Positions 50,075 through 58,413 of a stretch of 64,000 nt of DNA are shown in pieces. The notes under the pieces were generated by a model. The model was not told the DNA's origin. It was given only the letters and a program-made list of their open reading frames with translations, and did no database searches. The DNA is taken from assembly GCF_028743495.1 (NCBI RefSeq), contig NZ_CP117968.1. One strand, written 5' to 3'. This DNA is from Allobacillus halotolerans (lineage in GTDB: Bacteria; Bacillota; Bacilli; Bacillales; Alkalibacillaceae). Each line of letters begins with the position of its first letter. Position 1 is the first letter of the stretch. The translations under genes were made by a program, and so were the position numbers.

Positions 50075-52717
50075 ATGAGTCAAGAAACAAAAAGTCGAAA
50101 GGCTAAGAAACAACAAAATAAAAAGAAGAAAAAGTTTAGTTGGAAAAAATTATTTATCAGCTTATTGATTGTCGGTTTATTAGGTACAGTGATTGCTGTA
50201 GCTGTTGCGATATCTTTTATTAGCGATGCACCAAGCTTAGATGCTGAACAGCTTGAAGATCCACTTTCTACAATAATCTTAGATAGAAACGGTGATTTTG
50301 TAGGCGAACTAGGTTCAGAAAAAAGACGTAAGATTACTTATGAAGAACTGTCTCCATTAATGGAAGACGCCGTATTGGCTACGGAGGATGTACGATTTTG
50401 GGATCACAACGGCATTGATTTCAGGCGTACAGCAGCTGCAGTCGTTGCGAACATTACAGACGGCTTTGGATCACAAGGCGGAAGTACAATTACTCAACAA
50501 GTCGTCAAAAATGCATTTTTAACGAAAGATAAGAAAATTAAGCGTAAAGTCCAAGAACAATACTTGGCCATTCAATTAGAACAAGAATACTCAAAGCAAC
50601 AAATCTTGATGATGTACTTAAATAAAATTTATTATGGTAACGGGCTTTACGGTGTTGCCAAAGCTTCAGAGGTTTACTTTGGAAAGAAAGACTTGGAAGA
50701 ATTGACGATTGCCGAAGCGGCATTACTGGCAGGGATTCCACAGCGACCTTCCGCTTATGATCCGATCAAGAACCCGGATTTAGCTGAAGAGCGTCGGAAT
50801 ACGGTATTGGACTTAATGGTTCACCACGATAAAATTACCGAAGAGCAGGCTGAAGAAGCTAAACAAGTAGCTGTAGCCGATATGATTCAAGATGGTTATG
50901 AAACAGAAATACCTTATGATTCATTCATCGAACAAGTCATTCGTGAAACGGAAGATGAATTAGGCGATGATGTTGACATCTTCTCTTCTGGATTAACGAT
51001 TCATACGACACTTGATCGATCTGCCCAAGAACATGTTGAATATCTGTTAAGTGACGATTCACCTGTAAGCTTCCCGGATGACGAAATGGAAGCAGGGATT
51101 GCCGCAATTGATACAAAGACAGGTGAAATTTTAGCAATTGGTGGCGGTCGGAACAAAAAAGACGGTATTGGTGCTGGTTTTAACTATGCATTAAGTTCAA
51201 ACCGTCCACCAGGTTCAGCCATTAAACCTGTATTGGATTTTGGACCTGCCATTGAACATTTAAAATGGTCTACGTATCATCAAATGAATGATGAGCCAAT
51301 ATCTTTTCCTGGTAAAGATGAACCAATTCGAAACGCAGGGAGAGGTTATCATGGCTGGATGACAATGCGCGAGGCATTGTACCAATCCTATAACACGACA
51401 GCCTACAAAGCGTTTGATGAAGTTGGTGCTGAGAAAGCATATGAGTTTGCTGAAGGCTTAGGTATGAAAATGCCAGAACACCTCGTTCCTGCTGATTCAA
51501 TCGGTGGTGGCAAATTGGAAACGAATCCACTTGAAATGGCCGGAGCTTTTACAGCCTTTGGAAATGAGGGAATTTACAATGAACCTCACTCAGTCAAAAA
51601 AGTCGTTATGAGCGATGGAGAAGAAATTGAAATCAACCCAGAGTCTCGTGTAGCTATGTCTGATTACACCGCTTATATGATTACGGATGTATTGAAAGAT
51701 GTACCTAGAATTGGTACTGGTTCAAGATATACCAATGTGAGCGTTCCTGTTGCTGCGAAAACAGGTACGACTAATGACGACAAGGATTCGTGGTTGGTCG
51801 GTTATTCAACCAATTTCACGATATCCGTTTGGAGTGGTTACGCTGAGGAACAAAAATCAATTCCGGATAAATCAATATCTCAACGATTATTCAGTCAACT
51901 GATGAACCATATGTCTGAAGGTATAGAAACAGCTGATTTCGCACGACCAAGCTCTGTCATAGAAGTTGCGGTCGAAAAAGGTTCTCGTCCAGCAAAATTA
52001 GCTAGTGATTATACACCATCTAGTCAGATCGTTACAGAGTTATTTGTAAAAGGTCATGAACCTACTGAAACATCTGATACCTATGTTGAAATGGATCCTG
52101 TTTCCAACTTTGATGCAATCTATGAGGAAGAAGATCAGCTCATTAACTTGTTCTGGGAGCATCCATTACTTGGTGATTCTGATCGAGATATCGATGTTGA
52201 ATTTGAACTAAGTGTCTCTGTAGATGGTAGTGACATGCAATCTGTCACAACGACACCTGAGACAGAATTCACATTCGATGAAATTGAACCAGGATCTACT
52301 TATGCGTTTGAACTCGTTGCGATTGATGCCAATAATAGTGAAAACCAAAGTGATCCTGTCACTGCCTCAGTAGAAATTCCTGAAGAAGAGGAAGAAGAAC
52401 CAGAGCAAGACGAGGAAGAATCGGAAGAAGAAAATGAAGAAGAAAATCAAGAAAACAATGGTAATAACGAAAATGGTAACGACGGTAATAGTGGAAATGG
52501 TAACGATGACAGTAATAACGATGAAAACACTAATGGTGGCAACACTAATTCTGGCGACGACAATGATAGTCAAGAAGGTGACCAAGAACAAGATCAAACC
52601 GAAGAACAAAATGGAAATGATAACACGGAGACTGAGCCTGATAGTGAAGAAACTGATAACACAACGAATGACTCTTCAGGAAACCAGTCTTCTGAAAATC
52701 AAGAAGACGCTGCATAA
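50075..52717 (+). CDS. ponA: Bifunctional penicillin-binding protein 1A/1B (PonA) with fibronectin III and acidic tail
   Basis: An 880-residue class A PBP. A Lys-rich cytoplasmic N-terminus precedes one transmembrane helix (about 27-50). The GT51 glycosyltransferase has EDVRFWDHNGIDF and GGSTITQQVVKN. The transpeptidase has SAIK in RPPGSAIKPVLDF (about 374), SYN in SYNTTAYKA and KTGTTND (about 567). A fibronectin III-like domain (about 690-765) and a 110-residue Glu/Asp/Asn/Gly/Gln tail follow. It polymerises and crosslinks peptidoglycan with GpsB as partner. Directly follows recU. Confidence 0.96.
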   Translation: MSQETKSRKAKKQQNKKKKKFSWKKLFISLLIVGLLGTVIAVAVAISFISDAPSLDAEQLEDPLSTIILDRNGDFVGELGSEKRRKITYEELSPLMEDAVLATEDVRFWDHNGIDFRRTAAAVVANITDGFGSQGGSTITQQVVKNAFLTKDKKIKRKVQEQYLAIQLEQEYSKQQILMMYLNKIYYGNGLYGVAKASEVYFGKKDLEELTIAEAALLAGIPQRPSAYDPIKNPDLAEERRNTVLDLMVHHDKITEEQAEEAKQVAVADMIQDGYETEIPYDSFIEQVIRETEDELGDDVDIFSSGLTIHTTLDRSAQEHVEYLLSDDSPVSFPDDEMEAGIAAIDTKTGEILAIGGGRNKKDGIGAGFNYALSSNRPPGSAIKPVLDFGPAIEHLKWSTYHQMNDEPISFPGKDEPIRNAGRGYHGWMTMREALYQSYNTTAYKAFDEVGAEKAYEFAEGLGMKMPEHLVPADSIGGGKLETNPLEMAGAFTAFGNEGIYNEPHSVKKVVMSDGEEIEINPESRVAMSDYTAYMITDVLKDVPRIGTGSRYTNVSVPVAAKTGTTNDDKDSWLVGYSTNFTISVWSGYAEEQKSIPDKSISQRLFSQLMNHMSEGIETADFARPSSVIEVAVEKGSRPAKLASDYTPSSQIVTELFVKGHEPTETSDTYVEMDPVSNFDAIYEEEDQLINLFWEHPLLGDSDRDIDVEFELSVSVDGSDMQSVTTTPETEFTFDEIEPGSTYAFELVAIDANNSENQSDPVTASVEIPEEEEEEPEQDEEESEEENEEENQENNGNNENGNDGNSGNGNDDSNNDENTNGGNTNSGDDNDSQEGDQEQDQTEEQNGNDNTETEPDSEETDNTTNDSSGNQSSENQEDAA

Positions 52718-52725
52718 ATAAAAAC

Positions 52726-52762
52726 AAAAAGACATTGAGATTCAGTTCTCAATGTCTTTTTT
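52726..52762 (+). terminator. Terminator of ponA
   Basis: Perfect 15-bp stem AAAAAGACATTGAGA / TCTCAATGTCTTTTT with a 6-base loop, then T. Confidence 0.94.
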
Positions 52763-52800
52763 GTGATGTTTTATTTTCGTGCTACTCCCTGAGTGTATGT

Positions 52801-52960
52801 CTTCACGGTTAATATGCTTATCTTCAACATTAATTGGCTACGCTTCAACATTTATTTTTATTTGTTCAACGTTAATTAGCTGGGCTTCAACATTAACTTT
52901 CAATTCTTCAACACTAATCAATCATTCTTCAGCATTAATCTAAAGATCTTCAACATATGA
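52801..52960. repeat. 21-bp tandem repeat array C (eight units)
   Basis: Units start at 52801, 52822, 52843, 52864, 52885, 52906, 52927 and 52948. The core on the + strand is CTTCAACATTAA (12 bases); the other nine bases vary. The first unit (CTTCACGGTTAA) and last (CTTCAACATATG) are decayed. On the - strand the core reads TTAATGTTGAAG, the same family as array B beside dif. It lies in the convergent gap between ponA and nth. Confidence 0.9.
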
Positions 52961-52962
52961 AA

Positions 52963-52986
52963 GCCAGCTTCTCAATAGAAGCTGGC
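52963..52986 (-). terminator. Terminator of nth
   Basis: Perfect 10-bp stem GCCAGCTTCT / AGAAGCTGGC with a 4-base loop. The - strand U-tail is short (TTT). Confidence 0.7.
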
Positions 52987-53001
52987 GATTGTTTTGTTCA
53001 G

Positions 53002-53667
53002 TTACGTTTTCGAAATGACTTCCTTTTTCTTCATCCGCTTTTGGCCTTCCCTGCAGAGTTCCAGTAAAGGACATTCTGGACAGTTTGGTGACTTTGCTCT
53101 ACAATGATAACGACCGAAGAAAATCATTCGGTGATGCGTATCGCTCCATTCTTCCTTTGGGATTTTTCGCATTAATGTTTTTTCTACTTCAAGTACTGAA
53201 TCCTTCCAACGACAGATTCCCAGTCGCTTTGAAACACGCTCAACATGTGTATCAACAGCTATTGCTGGCATACCAAAAGCGACAGACATCACAACATTGG
53301 CTGTTTTTCTTCCTACACCAGCCAAACCAATTAATTGATCATAATCATTCGGTACTTTCCCATCATAGTTTGCAATCAAATCTTCGGAAAGTTTGCGAAT
53401 GTTTTTTGCTTTACTTCTAAAGAGTCCGATCCGTCGGATATCATTTTCCAATTCTTCTAATGGAACATTTAAATAGTCTTCTGGTGATTGATATTTCTTA
53501 AAAAGATCGGGAGTTACTTTGTTAATGAGCGCATCTGTTGCTTGGGCTGATAAAACGACGGCAATCAATAGTTCAAATTCGTTTGAATGAGTCAATTCAC
53601 ACTCAGCATCTGGAAACATATCTTCGAAAGTATCTAGAACAACTCTTATTTGTTTCTTCGTCAGCAA
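53002..53667 (-). CDS. nth: Endonuclease III
   Basis: A 221-residue DNA glycosylase/AP lyase for oxidised pyrimidines. The helix-hairpin-helix LIGLAGVGRKTANVV carries the catalytic Lys; VDTHVERVSKRLG holds the Asp. The 4Fe-4S loop has cysteines in CRAKSPNCPECPLLELC. Start is TTG at 53667 with AGGGGGG six bases before it, giving nearly the length of the B. subtilis protein. Follows dnaD by 11 bases, the conserved order. Confidence 0.95.
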   Translation of the reverse strand: MLTKKQIRVVLDTFEDMFPDAECELTHSNEFELLIAVVLSAQATDALINKVTPDLFKKYQSPEDYLNVPLEELENDIRRIGLFRSKAKNIRKLSEDLIANYDGKVPNDYDQLIGLAGVGRKTANVVMSVAFGMPAIAVDTHVERVSKRLGICRWKDSVLEVEKTLMRKIPKEEWSDTHHRMIFFGRYHCRAKSPNCPECPLLELCREGQKRMKKKEVISKT

Positions 53668-53678
53668 GGTTTTCCCCC

Positions 53679-54341
53679 CTACTCTTCCAACCAATTATAA
53701 TAAACCGATGTATCCCGTTTCTCTTTTGGTTTTTCTTGTATCGGCTCTTTCGTTTGGTTCATATCCGCTGAACTCCGTATACCTCTCTTCTTCCACTCTG
53801 CCAAAATCCGATCAATATAGCGGAAATTCATTTTCCCCATTAAAACAGCTTCACGAAGAGCTGCTTTAATTAAAGCTGGTTTAAATTGATCTTGATCAAG
53901 CCAGTGGCTTACGGTTTCAATCTCTATAGGTGACAACGCACGACCGAATTCCTGCTCAAATAATCCGAAAAGCTTTCCTTCTTCCTTCTTCTCTTCTTCT
54001 TTTGTCGAGGTAGAGCCTTCGTATAATTTATTAATTAACGGTTCAAGAGAATACCATTCATGCACCATGCGCTGTTCATCCTCTATTTGTTCAATTCGTA
54101 AATAACCGTTATTTTTAAGTTTCTTTAAAATATTTGCTACTTCATGTGGAGATAGTTGCATATTTTCGGAGATAAATTCAAATGAAGGCAATAAATCTCC
54201 TTGTTGCTGTAAAGTGATCAGTTGCAAAATAACAATGACATCTTGTTCAACGAGGTCAAGTTTTCGATAAGAACGAATTAACTCCGTTGGAACACTGATC
54301 TGATGCATCATCATTTTTTGATAAGAAAATGGTATATCCAA
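53679..54341 (-). CDS. dnaD: DNA replication initiation protein DnaD
   Basis: A 220-residue primosomal protein. An N-terminal winged-helix (about 20-100) is followed by the DnaB_2/DDBH2 domain with FEQEFGRALSPIEIETVSHWLDQD, ALREAVLMGKMNFRYIDRILAEWKK and the ending YYNWLEE. It helps load helicase with DnaB/DnaI. I place the start at TTG 54341 (GAGGGATC upstream), which aligns its N-terminus with B. subtilis DnaD; ATGs further up would add 34 residues. Confidence 0.93.
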   Translation of the reverse strand: MDIPFSYQKMMMHQISVPTELIRSYRKLDLVEQDVIVILQLITLQQQGDLLPSFEFISENMQLSPHEVANILKKLKNNGYLRIEQIEDEQRMVHEWYSLEPLINKLYEGSTSTKEEEKKEEGKLFGLFEQEFGRALSPIEIETVSHWLDQDQFKPALIKAALREAVLMGKMNFRYIDRILAEWKKRGIRSSADMNQTKEPIQEKPKEKRDTSVYYNWLEE

Positions 54342-54491
54342 AACGATCCCTCTTTCTAGGCCGTTCATATTCCTGAAGTGTATAACCGCTGTTTGTATAG
54401 AAATTCTAAAACTTTCATGATAATCGTTGAGAAGGTAAGTCACTTAATCTCTTAAAAAGATGACTCAATATAAATTGAGCCATCTGTCTTC

Positions 54492-55784
54492 TTAAGGATA
54501 CAATCGATTTAATAAGCGTGGGAATGGAATCGTTTCACGGATATGTTCTGTTCCGGAAATCCATGCAACTGTACGTTCCAACCCGAGTCCGAACCCGGAA
54601 TGTGGTACACTTCCGTATTCGCGTAACTGTAAATACCACTCATATGCAGGACCTTCTAGCCCATGTTCTTCGTAGCGTTTTTTCATTAATTCATAGTCGT
54701 ATATTCTTTCGGAACCACCGATAATTTCACCATAGCCTTCAGGAGCGATCAAATCAGCGCAAAGAGCGACTTTCTCGTTGTTTGGATCGGGTTGCATATA
54801 AAATGCTTTAATTTCCGTCGGGAAGTGCGTGATGAATACGGGTTGATCATGTGCTTTCGCAATCGCCGTCTCATGTGGCGCACCAAAATCATCGCCCCAA
54901 TCAATATCTTCAAAACCTTCTTTTTTCAAGAATTCAATAGCATCATCATACGTAATCCGTGGGAATGGTGCTTTGATTTTCTCTAATTGTTCTTTATCTC
55001 GTTCCAATACATCCAATTCCATATCACAGTTTTTCAAAACAGATTGAACTAGATGCTGTACGTAATTTTCTTGAATGACTAAACTATCGTCATGATCCAT
55101 GAAAGCCATTTCTGGTTCGATCATCCAGAATTCAATTAAATGGCGTCGTGTTTTTGATTTTTCTGCACGGAAAGTCGGACCGAATGAAAAAACTTTACCT
55201 AGCGCCATCGCAGCAGCTTCTAAATAAAGCTGGCCACTTTGAGATAAATAGGCATCTTCATCAAAGTATTTCGTGTGGAATAATTCCGTTGTTCCTTCCG
55301 CTGAAGCTCCGGTTAAAATTGGTGGATCGATTTTAACAAAACCTTCATCATTGAAAAATTCGTAAGTTGCACGAATAATTTCATTTCTCACTTTCATAAT
55401 GGCATGTTGTTTTTTTGAACGTAACCATAAATGGCGGTGATCCATTAGAAATTCTGGTCCGTGTTCTTTTGGTGTAATTGGGTAATCATGAGCTTCTTGA
55501 ATGATCTCAAAGCCTGTTACTTGTAATTCATAGCCTAAAGGGCTTCTTTTGTCTTCTACAATTTCACCTGTTACATAGAGAGAAGTTTCTTGATTCAAAT
55601 GCTTCGCTTGTTCGAATAATTCTTCTCCCACAACAGACTTTACAATAACTCCTTGGATAAACCCTGTTCCATCACGTAATTGTAAAAATGCAATTTTTCC
55701 ACTAGAACGTTTATTATGAAGCCAGACACCAATCGTTACCGATTCATTTACATGTTTGCCGACTTCTGCGATTGTTGTTTTCAT
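54492..55784 (-). CDS. asnS: Asparaginyl-tRNA synthetase
   Basis: A 430-residue class IIb synthetase. The OB-fold anticodon domain fills the first 110 residues (SVTIGVWLHNKRSSGKIAFLQLRDGTG). Motif 2 is FRAEKSKTRRHLIEFWMIEPEMAF and motif 3 is GFGLGLERTVAWISG. The Asn type is distinguished by its length and by the aspB-asnS pairing. AAGGAGGAAG precedes ATG. Lies 14 bases after aspB. Confidence 0.96.
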   Translation of the reverse strand: MKTTIAEVGKHVNESVTIGVWLHNKRSSGKIAFLQLRDGTGFIQGVIVKSVVGEELFEQAKHLNQETSLYVTGEIVEDKRSPLGYELQVTGFEIIQEAHDYPITPKEHGPEFLMDHRHLWLRSKKQHAIMKVRNEIIRATYEFFNDEGFVKIDPPILTGASAEGTTELFHTKYFDEDAYLSQSGQLYLEAAAMALGKVFSFGPTFRAEKSKTRRHLIEFWMIEPEMAFMDHDDSLVIQENYVQHLVQSVLKNCDMELDVLERDKEQLEKIKAPFPRITYDDAIEFLKKEGFEDIDWGDDFGAPHETAIAKAHDQPVFITHFPTEIKAFYMQPDPNNEKVALCADLIAPEGYGEIIGGSERIYDYELMKKRYEEHGLEGPAYEWYLQLREYGSVPHSGFGLGLERTVAWISGTEHIRETIPFPRLLNRLYP

Positions 55785-55798
55785 TTATTACTTCCTCC

Positions 55799-56986
55799 TT
55801 AATTCGACGAATGCTTCTTCACAAAGCGAGCAATTCGTTTGGATGCTTCTTCTAAATTCTCAAGTGATGTCGCGTATGATAGACGTATGTTTTCTGGCGA
55901 ACCAAAGCCAGAACCAGGAACGACGGCTACTTTTTCTTCCTCTAGTAATTGTTTCACCCATTCATCTGTTGAATCAAAAGGCGAATTTGCTACAACTTCA
56001 GATATGTTCGGGAACAAATAAAATGCTCCTTTAGGCTTTACACAAGAAATACCAGGAATATCTGTCATCCATTCATATAATTTGTTCAGTCGTTCTTCAA
56101 ATGCTTTTTTCATTTCGTTCAATTTATGCTGATCCATGGAGTATGCACCAATGGCAGCAAACTGCGAAATGGTTGTCGGGTTCGATGTCGAATGAGATGA
56201 CAAGTTACTCATCGCTTGAATAATTTGTTGATTTCCAGCGGCATATCCAATACGCCAACCTGTCATGGCATGCGACTTGCTCACTCCGTTAATGACAACC
56301 GTATGTTCTTTTAAATCATCGGATAACTGAGCGATCGAGACATGATCGTCGGATCCATAAATTAACTTCTCATAGATTTCATCAGAAACGATGATTAACT
56401 CGTGTTTAAGAGCAACTTCTCCAAGTGCTTTCAATTCTTCTTCTGTATAAAGTGTGCCTGTTGGGTTTGAAGGTGAATTTAAAATAACAGCCTTCGTGTA
56501 ATCCGTTATCGAATTTTCCAGCTGCTCTGGTGTTATTTTAAAGTCATTTTCTTCTGAAGCTTTTACATAGACGGGCTGCCCCTCTGCTAATTTTACTTGT
56601 TCTGGATAACTTACCCAGTAAGGAACAGGAATAACGACCTCGTCGCCACGGTTCAACAACACTTGAAACAGATTATACAAGGCATGCTTGGCACCAGTCG
56701 TTACGATAATTTCTTCTTCCGTATACTGTAACCCTTGATCTTCTTGCAATTTTTTAATGATCGCTTGTTTTAATGCAGGAATACCACCAGCAGGTGTGTA
56801 AGTTGTCTTTCCTTCATCCATCGCTTTTTTGGCTACATTCAAAATGTCTTCCGGTGTGTTGAAATCAGGTTCTCCAGCACCAAGACCAATCACATCATGG
56901 CCTTCTTCTTTTAATGCCTTCGCTTTAGATGTAATAGCTAAAGTCGTTGATGGGGTCAATGCTTGAACGCGATCGGCTAATTCCAT
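55799..56986 (-). CDS. aspB: Aspartate aminotransferase
   Basis: A 395-residue class I PLP aminotransferase interconverting aspartate/2-oxoglutarate and oxaloacetate/glutamate. NSPSNPTGTLYTEEEL and SDEIYEKLIYG precede the Schiff-base Lys in VSKSHAMTGWRIGY (about 237). ATG at 56986 is favoured; upstream GTGs belong to the ribosome-site region (GGAGTGGTG). With asnS it forms the conserved asp-to-Asn-tRNA operon. Confidence 0.95.
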   Translation of the reverse strand: MELADRVQALTPSTTLAITSKAKALKEEGHDVIGLGAGEPDFNTPEDILNVAKKAMDEGKTTYTPAGGIPALKQAIIKKLQEDQGLQYTEEEIIVTTGAKHALYNLFQVLLNRGDEVVIPVPYWVSYPEQVKLAEGQPVYVKASEENDFKITPEQLENSITDYTKAVILNSPSNPTGTLYTEEELKALGEVALKHELIIVSDEIYEKLIYGSDDHVSIAQLSDDLKEHTVVINGVSKSHAMTGWRIGYAAGNQQIIQAMSNLSSHSTSNPTTISQFAAIGAYSMDQHKLNEMKKAFEERLNKLYEWMTDIPGISCVKPKGAFYLFPNISEVVANSPFDSTDEWVKQLLEEEKVAVVPGSGFGSPENIRLSYATSLENLEEASKRIARFVKKHSSN

Positions 56987-57016
56987 ATGTAACACCACTC
57001 CTTCATTTCGATTTCA

Positions 57017-57523
57017 TTATTCTTTTTGAAACGAGATTGAATCGTAAATTTCTCCGTCACTAAAATGGAAGTTCTGGAAGTAATATTGCTCACTCGTTGT
57101 GTAGATCACTTCCCAAATAAAACGATCTTGGATAATTCCTGGTGAGATGGACACGAGTTCACAGTTCGTGCATTGAGAAGACCATTGGTTCAGCATCTCT
57201 TCTTTTGTCAACCCGTTCTCTTGCTCAAGTGTTTTCATTTCTTCAACTTTTTCTGTCTTTGGTACAAATACATAGTAAGCCTTATCTTCATTATTTTTAC
57301 CTAAATAGACAAAATAAGATGATTCACCATTGAATTCAAACGATTCATCTACGGACTCAATTGGACCGTGCTCAAGAGCAATTTCCGCTACACGTTCCAT
57401 GTGATCCTTATGATCTTTCTTTGTGTTATAAGATGTAACCATGAGAATACTGAAAAGAGCAACCAAGAACAAAACGATCAGTGTAATAATCCCGATGACA
57501 ATATATTTTTTCTTTATTTGCAT
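57017..57523 (-). CDS. tseB: Cell-wall elongation regulator TseB-like (YpmB) membrane protein
   Basis: A 168-residue protein with one N-terminal transmembrane helix (about 8-30) and an extracytoplasmic domain of two PepSY-like repeats (for example SSYFVYLGKNNEDKAYYVFVP). It equals B. subtilis YpmB, described as TseB, which interacts with PBP2A and influences elongation. Immediately upstream of aspB in the conserved order dinG-ypmA-ypmB-aspB-asnS. Confidence 0.88.
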   Translation of the reverse strand: MQIKKKYIVIGIITLIVLFLVALFSILMVTSYNTKKDHKDHMERVAEIALEHGPIESVDESFEFNGESSYFVYLGKNNEDKAYYVFVPKTEKVEEMKTLEQENGLTKEEMLNQWSSQCTNCELVSISPGIIQDRFIWEVIYTTSEQYYFQNFHFSDGEIYDSISFQKE

Positions 57524-57626
57524 TTCTGTGGAACCTACCTTGCGTTTTCTTTAGACTATTTAAGCACACTGTTCATTATAACAGTAATCAACAATTTTTT
57601 TCATTGTTTTCACCCAAATTCATTGG

Positions 57627-58373
57627 TTATCGTCTGACAAGGAAGATTCGATAAGGATTATTTCCTAATTCTATATGAACAGATAGTTGATTGGTTAAAA
57701 AGAACGCTTCAATCCACTCCTTTGAAAACACGTCATTCAGTAACCTCATTTGTTTTTTCTTCGCTTTTTCCTGAATGACTGCAACGCGTGGATCCAGTTT
57801 ATCCAAGAATCCTATATCTAAATCTGATTCATAAATATATGAAGGAACATAAACGACGGTCGTTCGGTCGCTGTACTGCTTGACCGACGAAGTTTCATAC
57901 CAATAGGCAGAAAAGTTATCACGCTTTAATTCCAGGTTTCCTGTTATTCCATGTTTGGATGGATAATACTTCACTTGGTATTCATCGTTAAAATGGACGG
58001 ATTTTTCTTTCGATAAATCGATGACTTGGACATCTTTTTGATTCACTGTACAAGTTTTTGATCGTTCGGGAATTATTAATTGGTCCACAGAATATTTTTT
58101 TGTGAGAAATGTTAAGTTTCCACAGTTGTGCTCATCGATTTTCGTAATAACAATTCCACGAATTGTATAATCATCCCATTGATCTAATTGGTTTAAAATT
58201 TGTTGTCGATCAAGTTCATGCCCTGTGTTGAATAAATAGATATCCGTCTCATTCACTTTCAGGAAAGCAATATTCCCTTCATTCAGTGGATAGTAAATTA
58301 ATTCATCATTATGATCCGTTTGAAATAGCGGAAAAGAAGTTATACCGATTAGTAGAGCAAGAATTAGTTTCAA
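57627..58373 (-). CDS. Secreted degenerate metallo-beta-lactamase-like protein (ComEC-type), catalytic motif lost
   Basis: A 248-residue protein in the place where B. subtilis has the tiny ypmA. MKLILALLIGITSFPLF is a signal peptide. The next 100 residues follow the ComEC-type MBL pattern: NIAFLKVNETDIYLFNTGH, then LDQWDDYTIRGIVITKIDEH where active enzymes have THxDxDH, and SVDQLIIPE. His and Asp ligands are mostly absent (TKIDEHNCGN), so metal hydrolysis is unlikely. TTG at 58373 with TAGGTG upstream is preferred over GTG 58382. It lies 40 bases after dinG. Confidence 0.65.
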   Translation of the reverse strand: MKLILALLIGITSFPLFQTDHNDELIYYPLNEGNIAFLKVNETDIYLFNTGHELDRQQILNQLDQWDDYTIRGIVITKIDEHNCGNLTFLTKKYSVDQLIIPERSKTCTVNQKDVQVIDLSKEKSVHFNDEYQVKYYPSKHGITGNLELKRDNFSAYWYETSSVKQYSDRTTVVYVPSYIYESDLDIGFLDKLDPRVAVIQEKAKKKQMRLLNDVFSKEWIEAFFLTNQLSVHIELGNNPYRIFLVRR

Positions 58374-58413
58374 TGGCTTCACCTATCCATAAAGATTTCT
58401 GACATCCCTCTTA

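Noticed and set aside
52367..52727. Open frames of 60-95 codons over the PonA tail on other frames and strand
   Set aside because: They result from the low-complexity GAA/AAT codons of ponA and lack ribosome sites.
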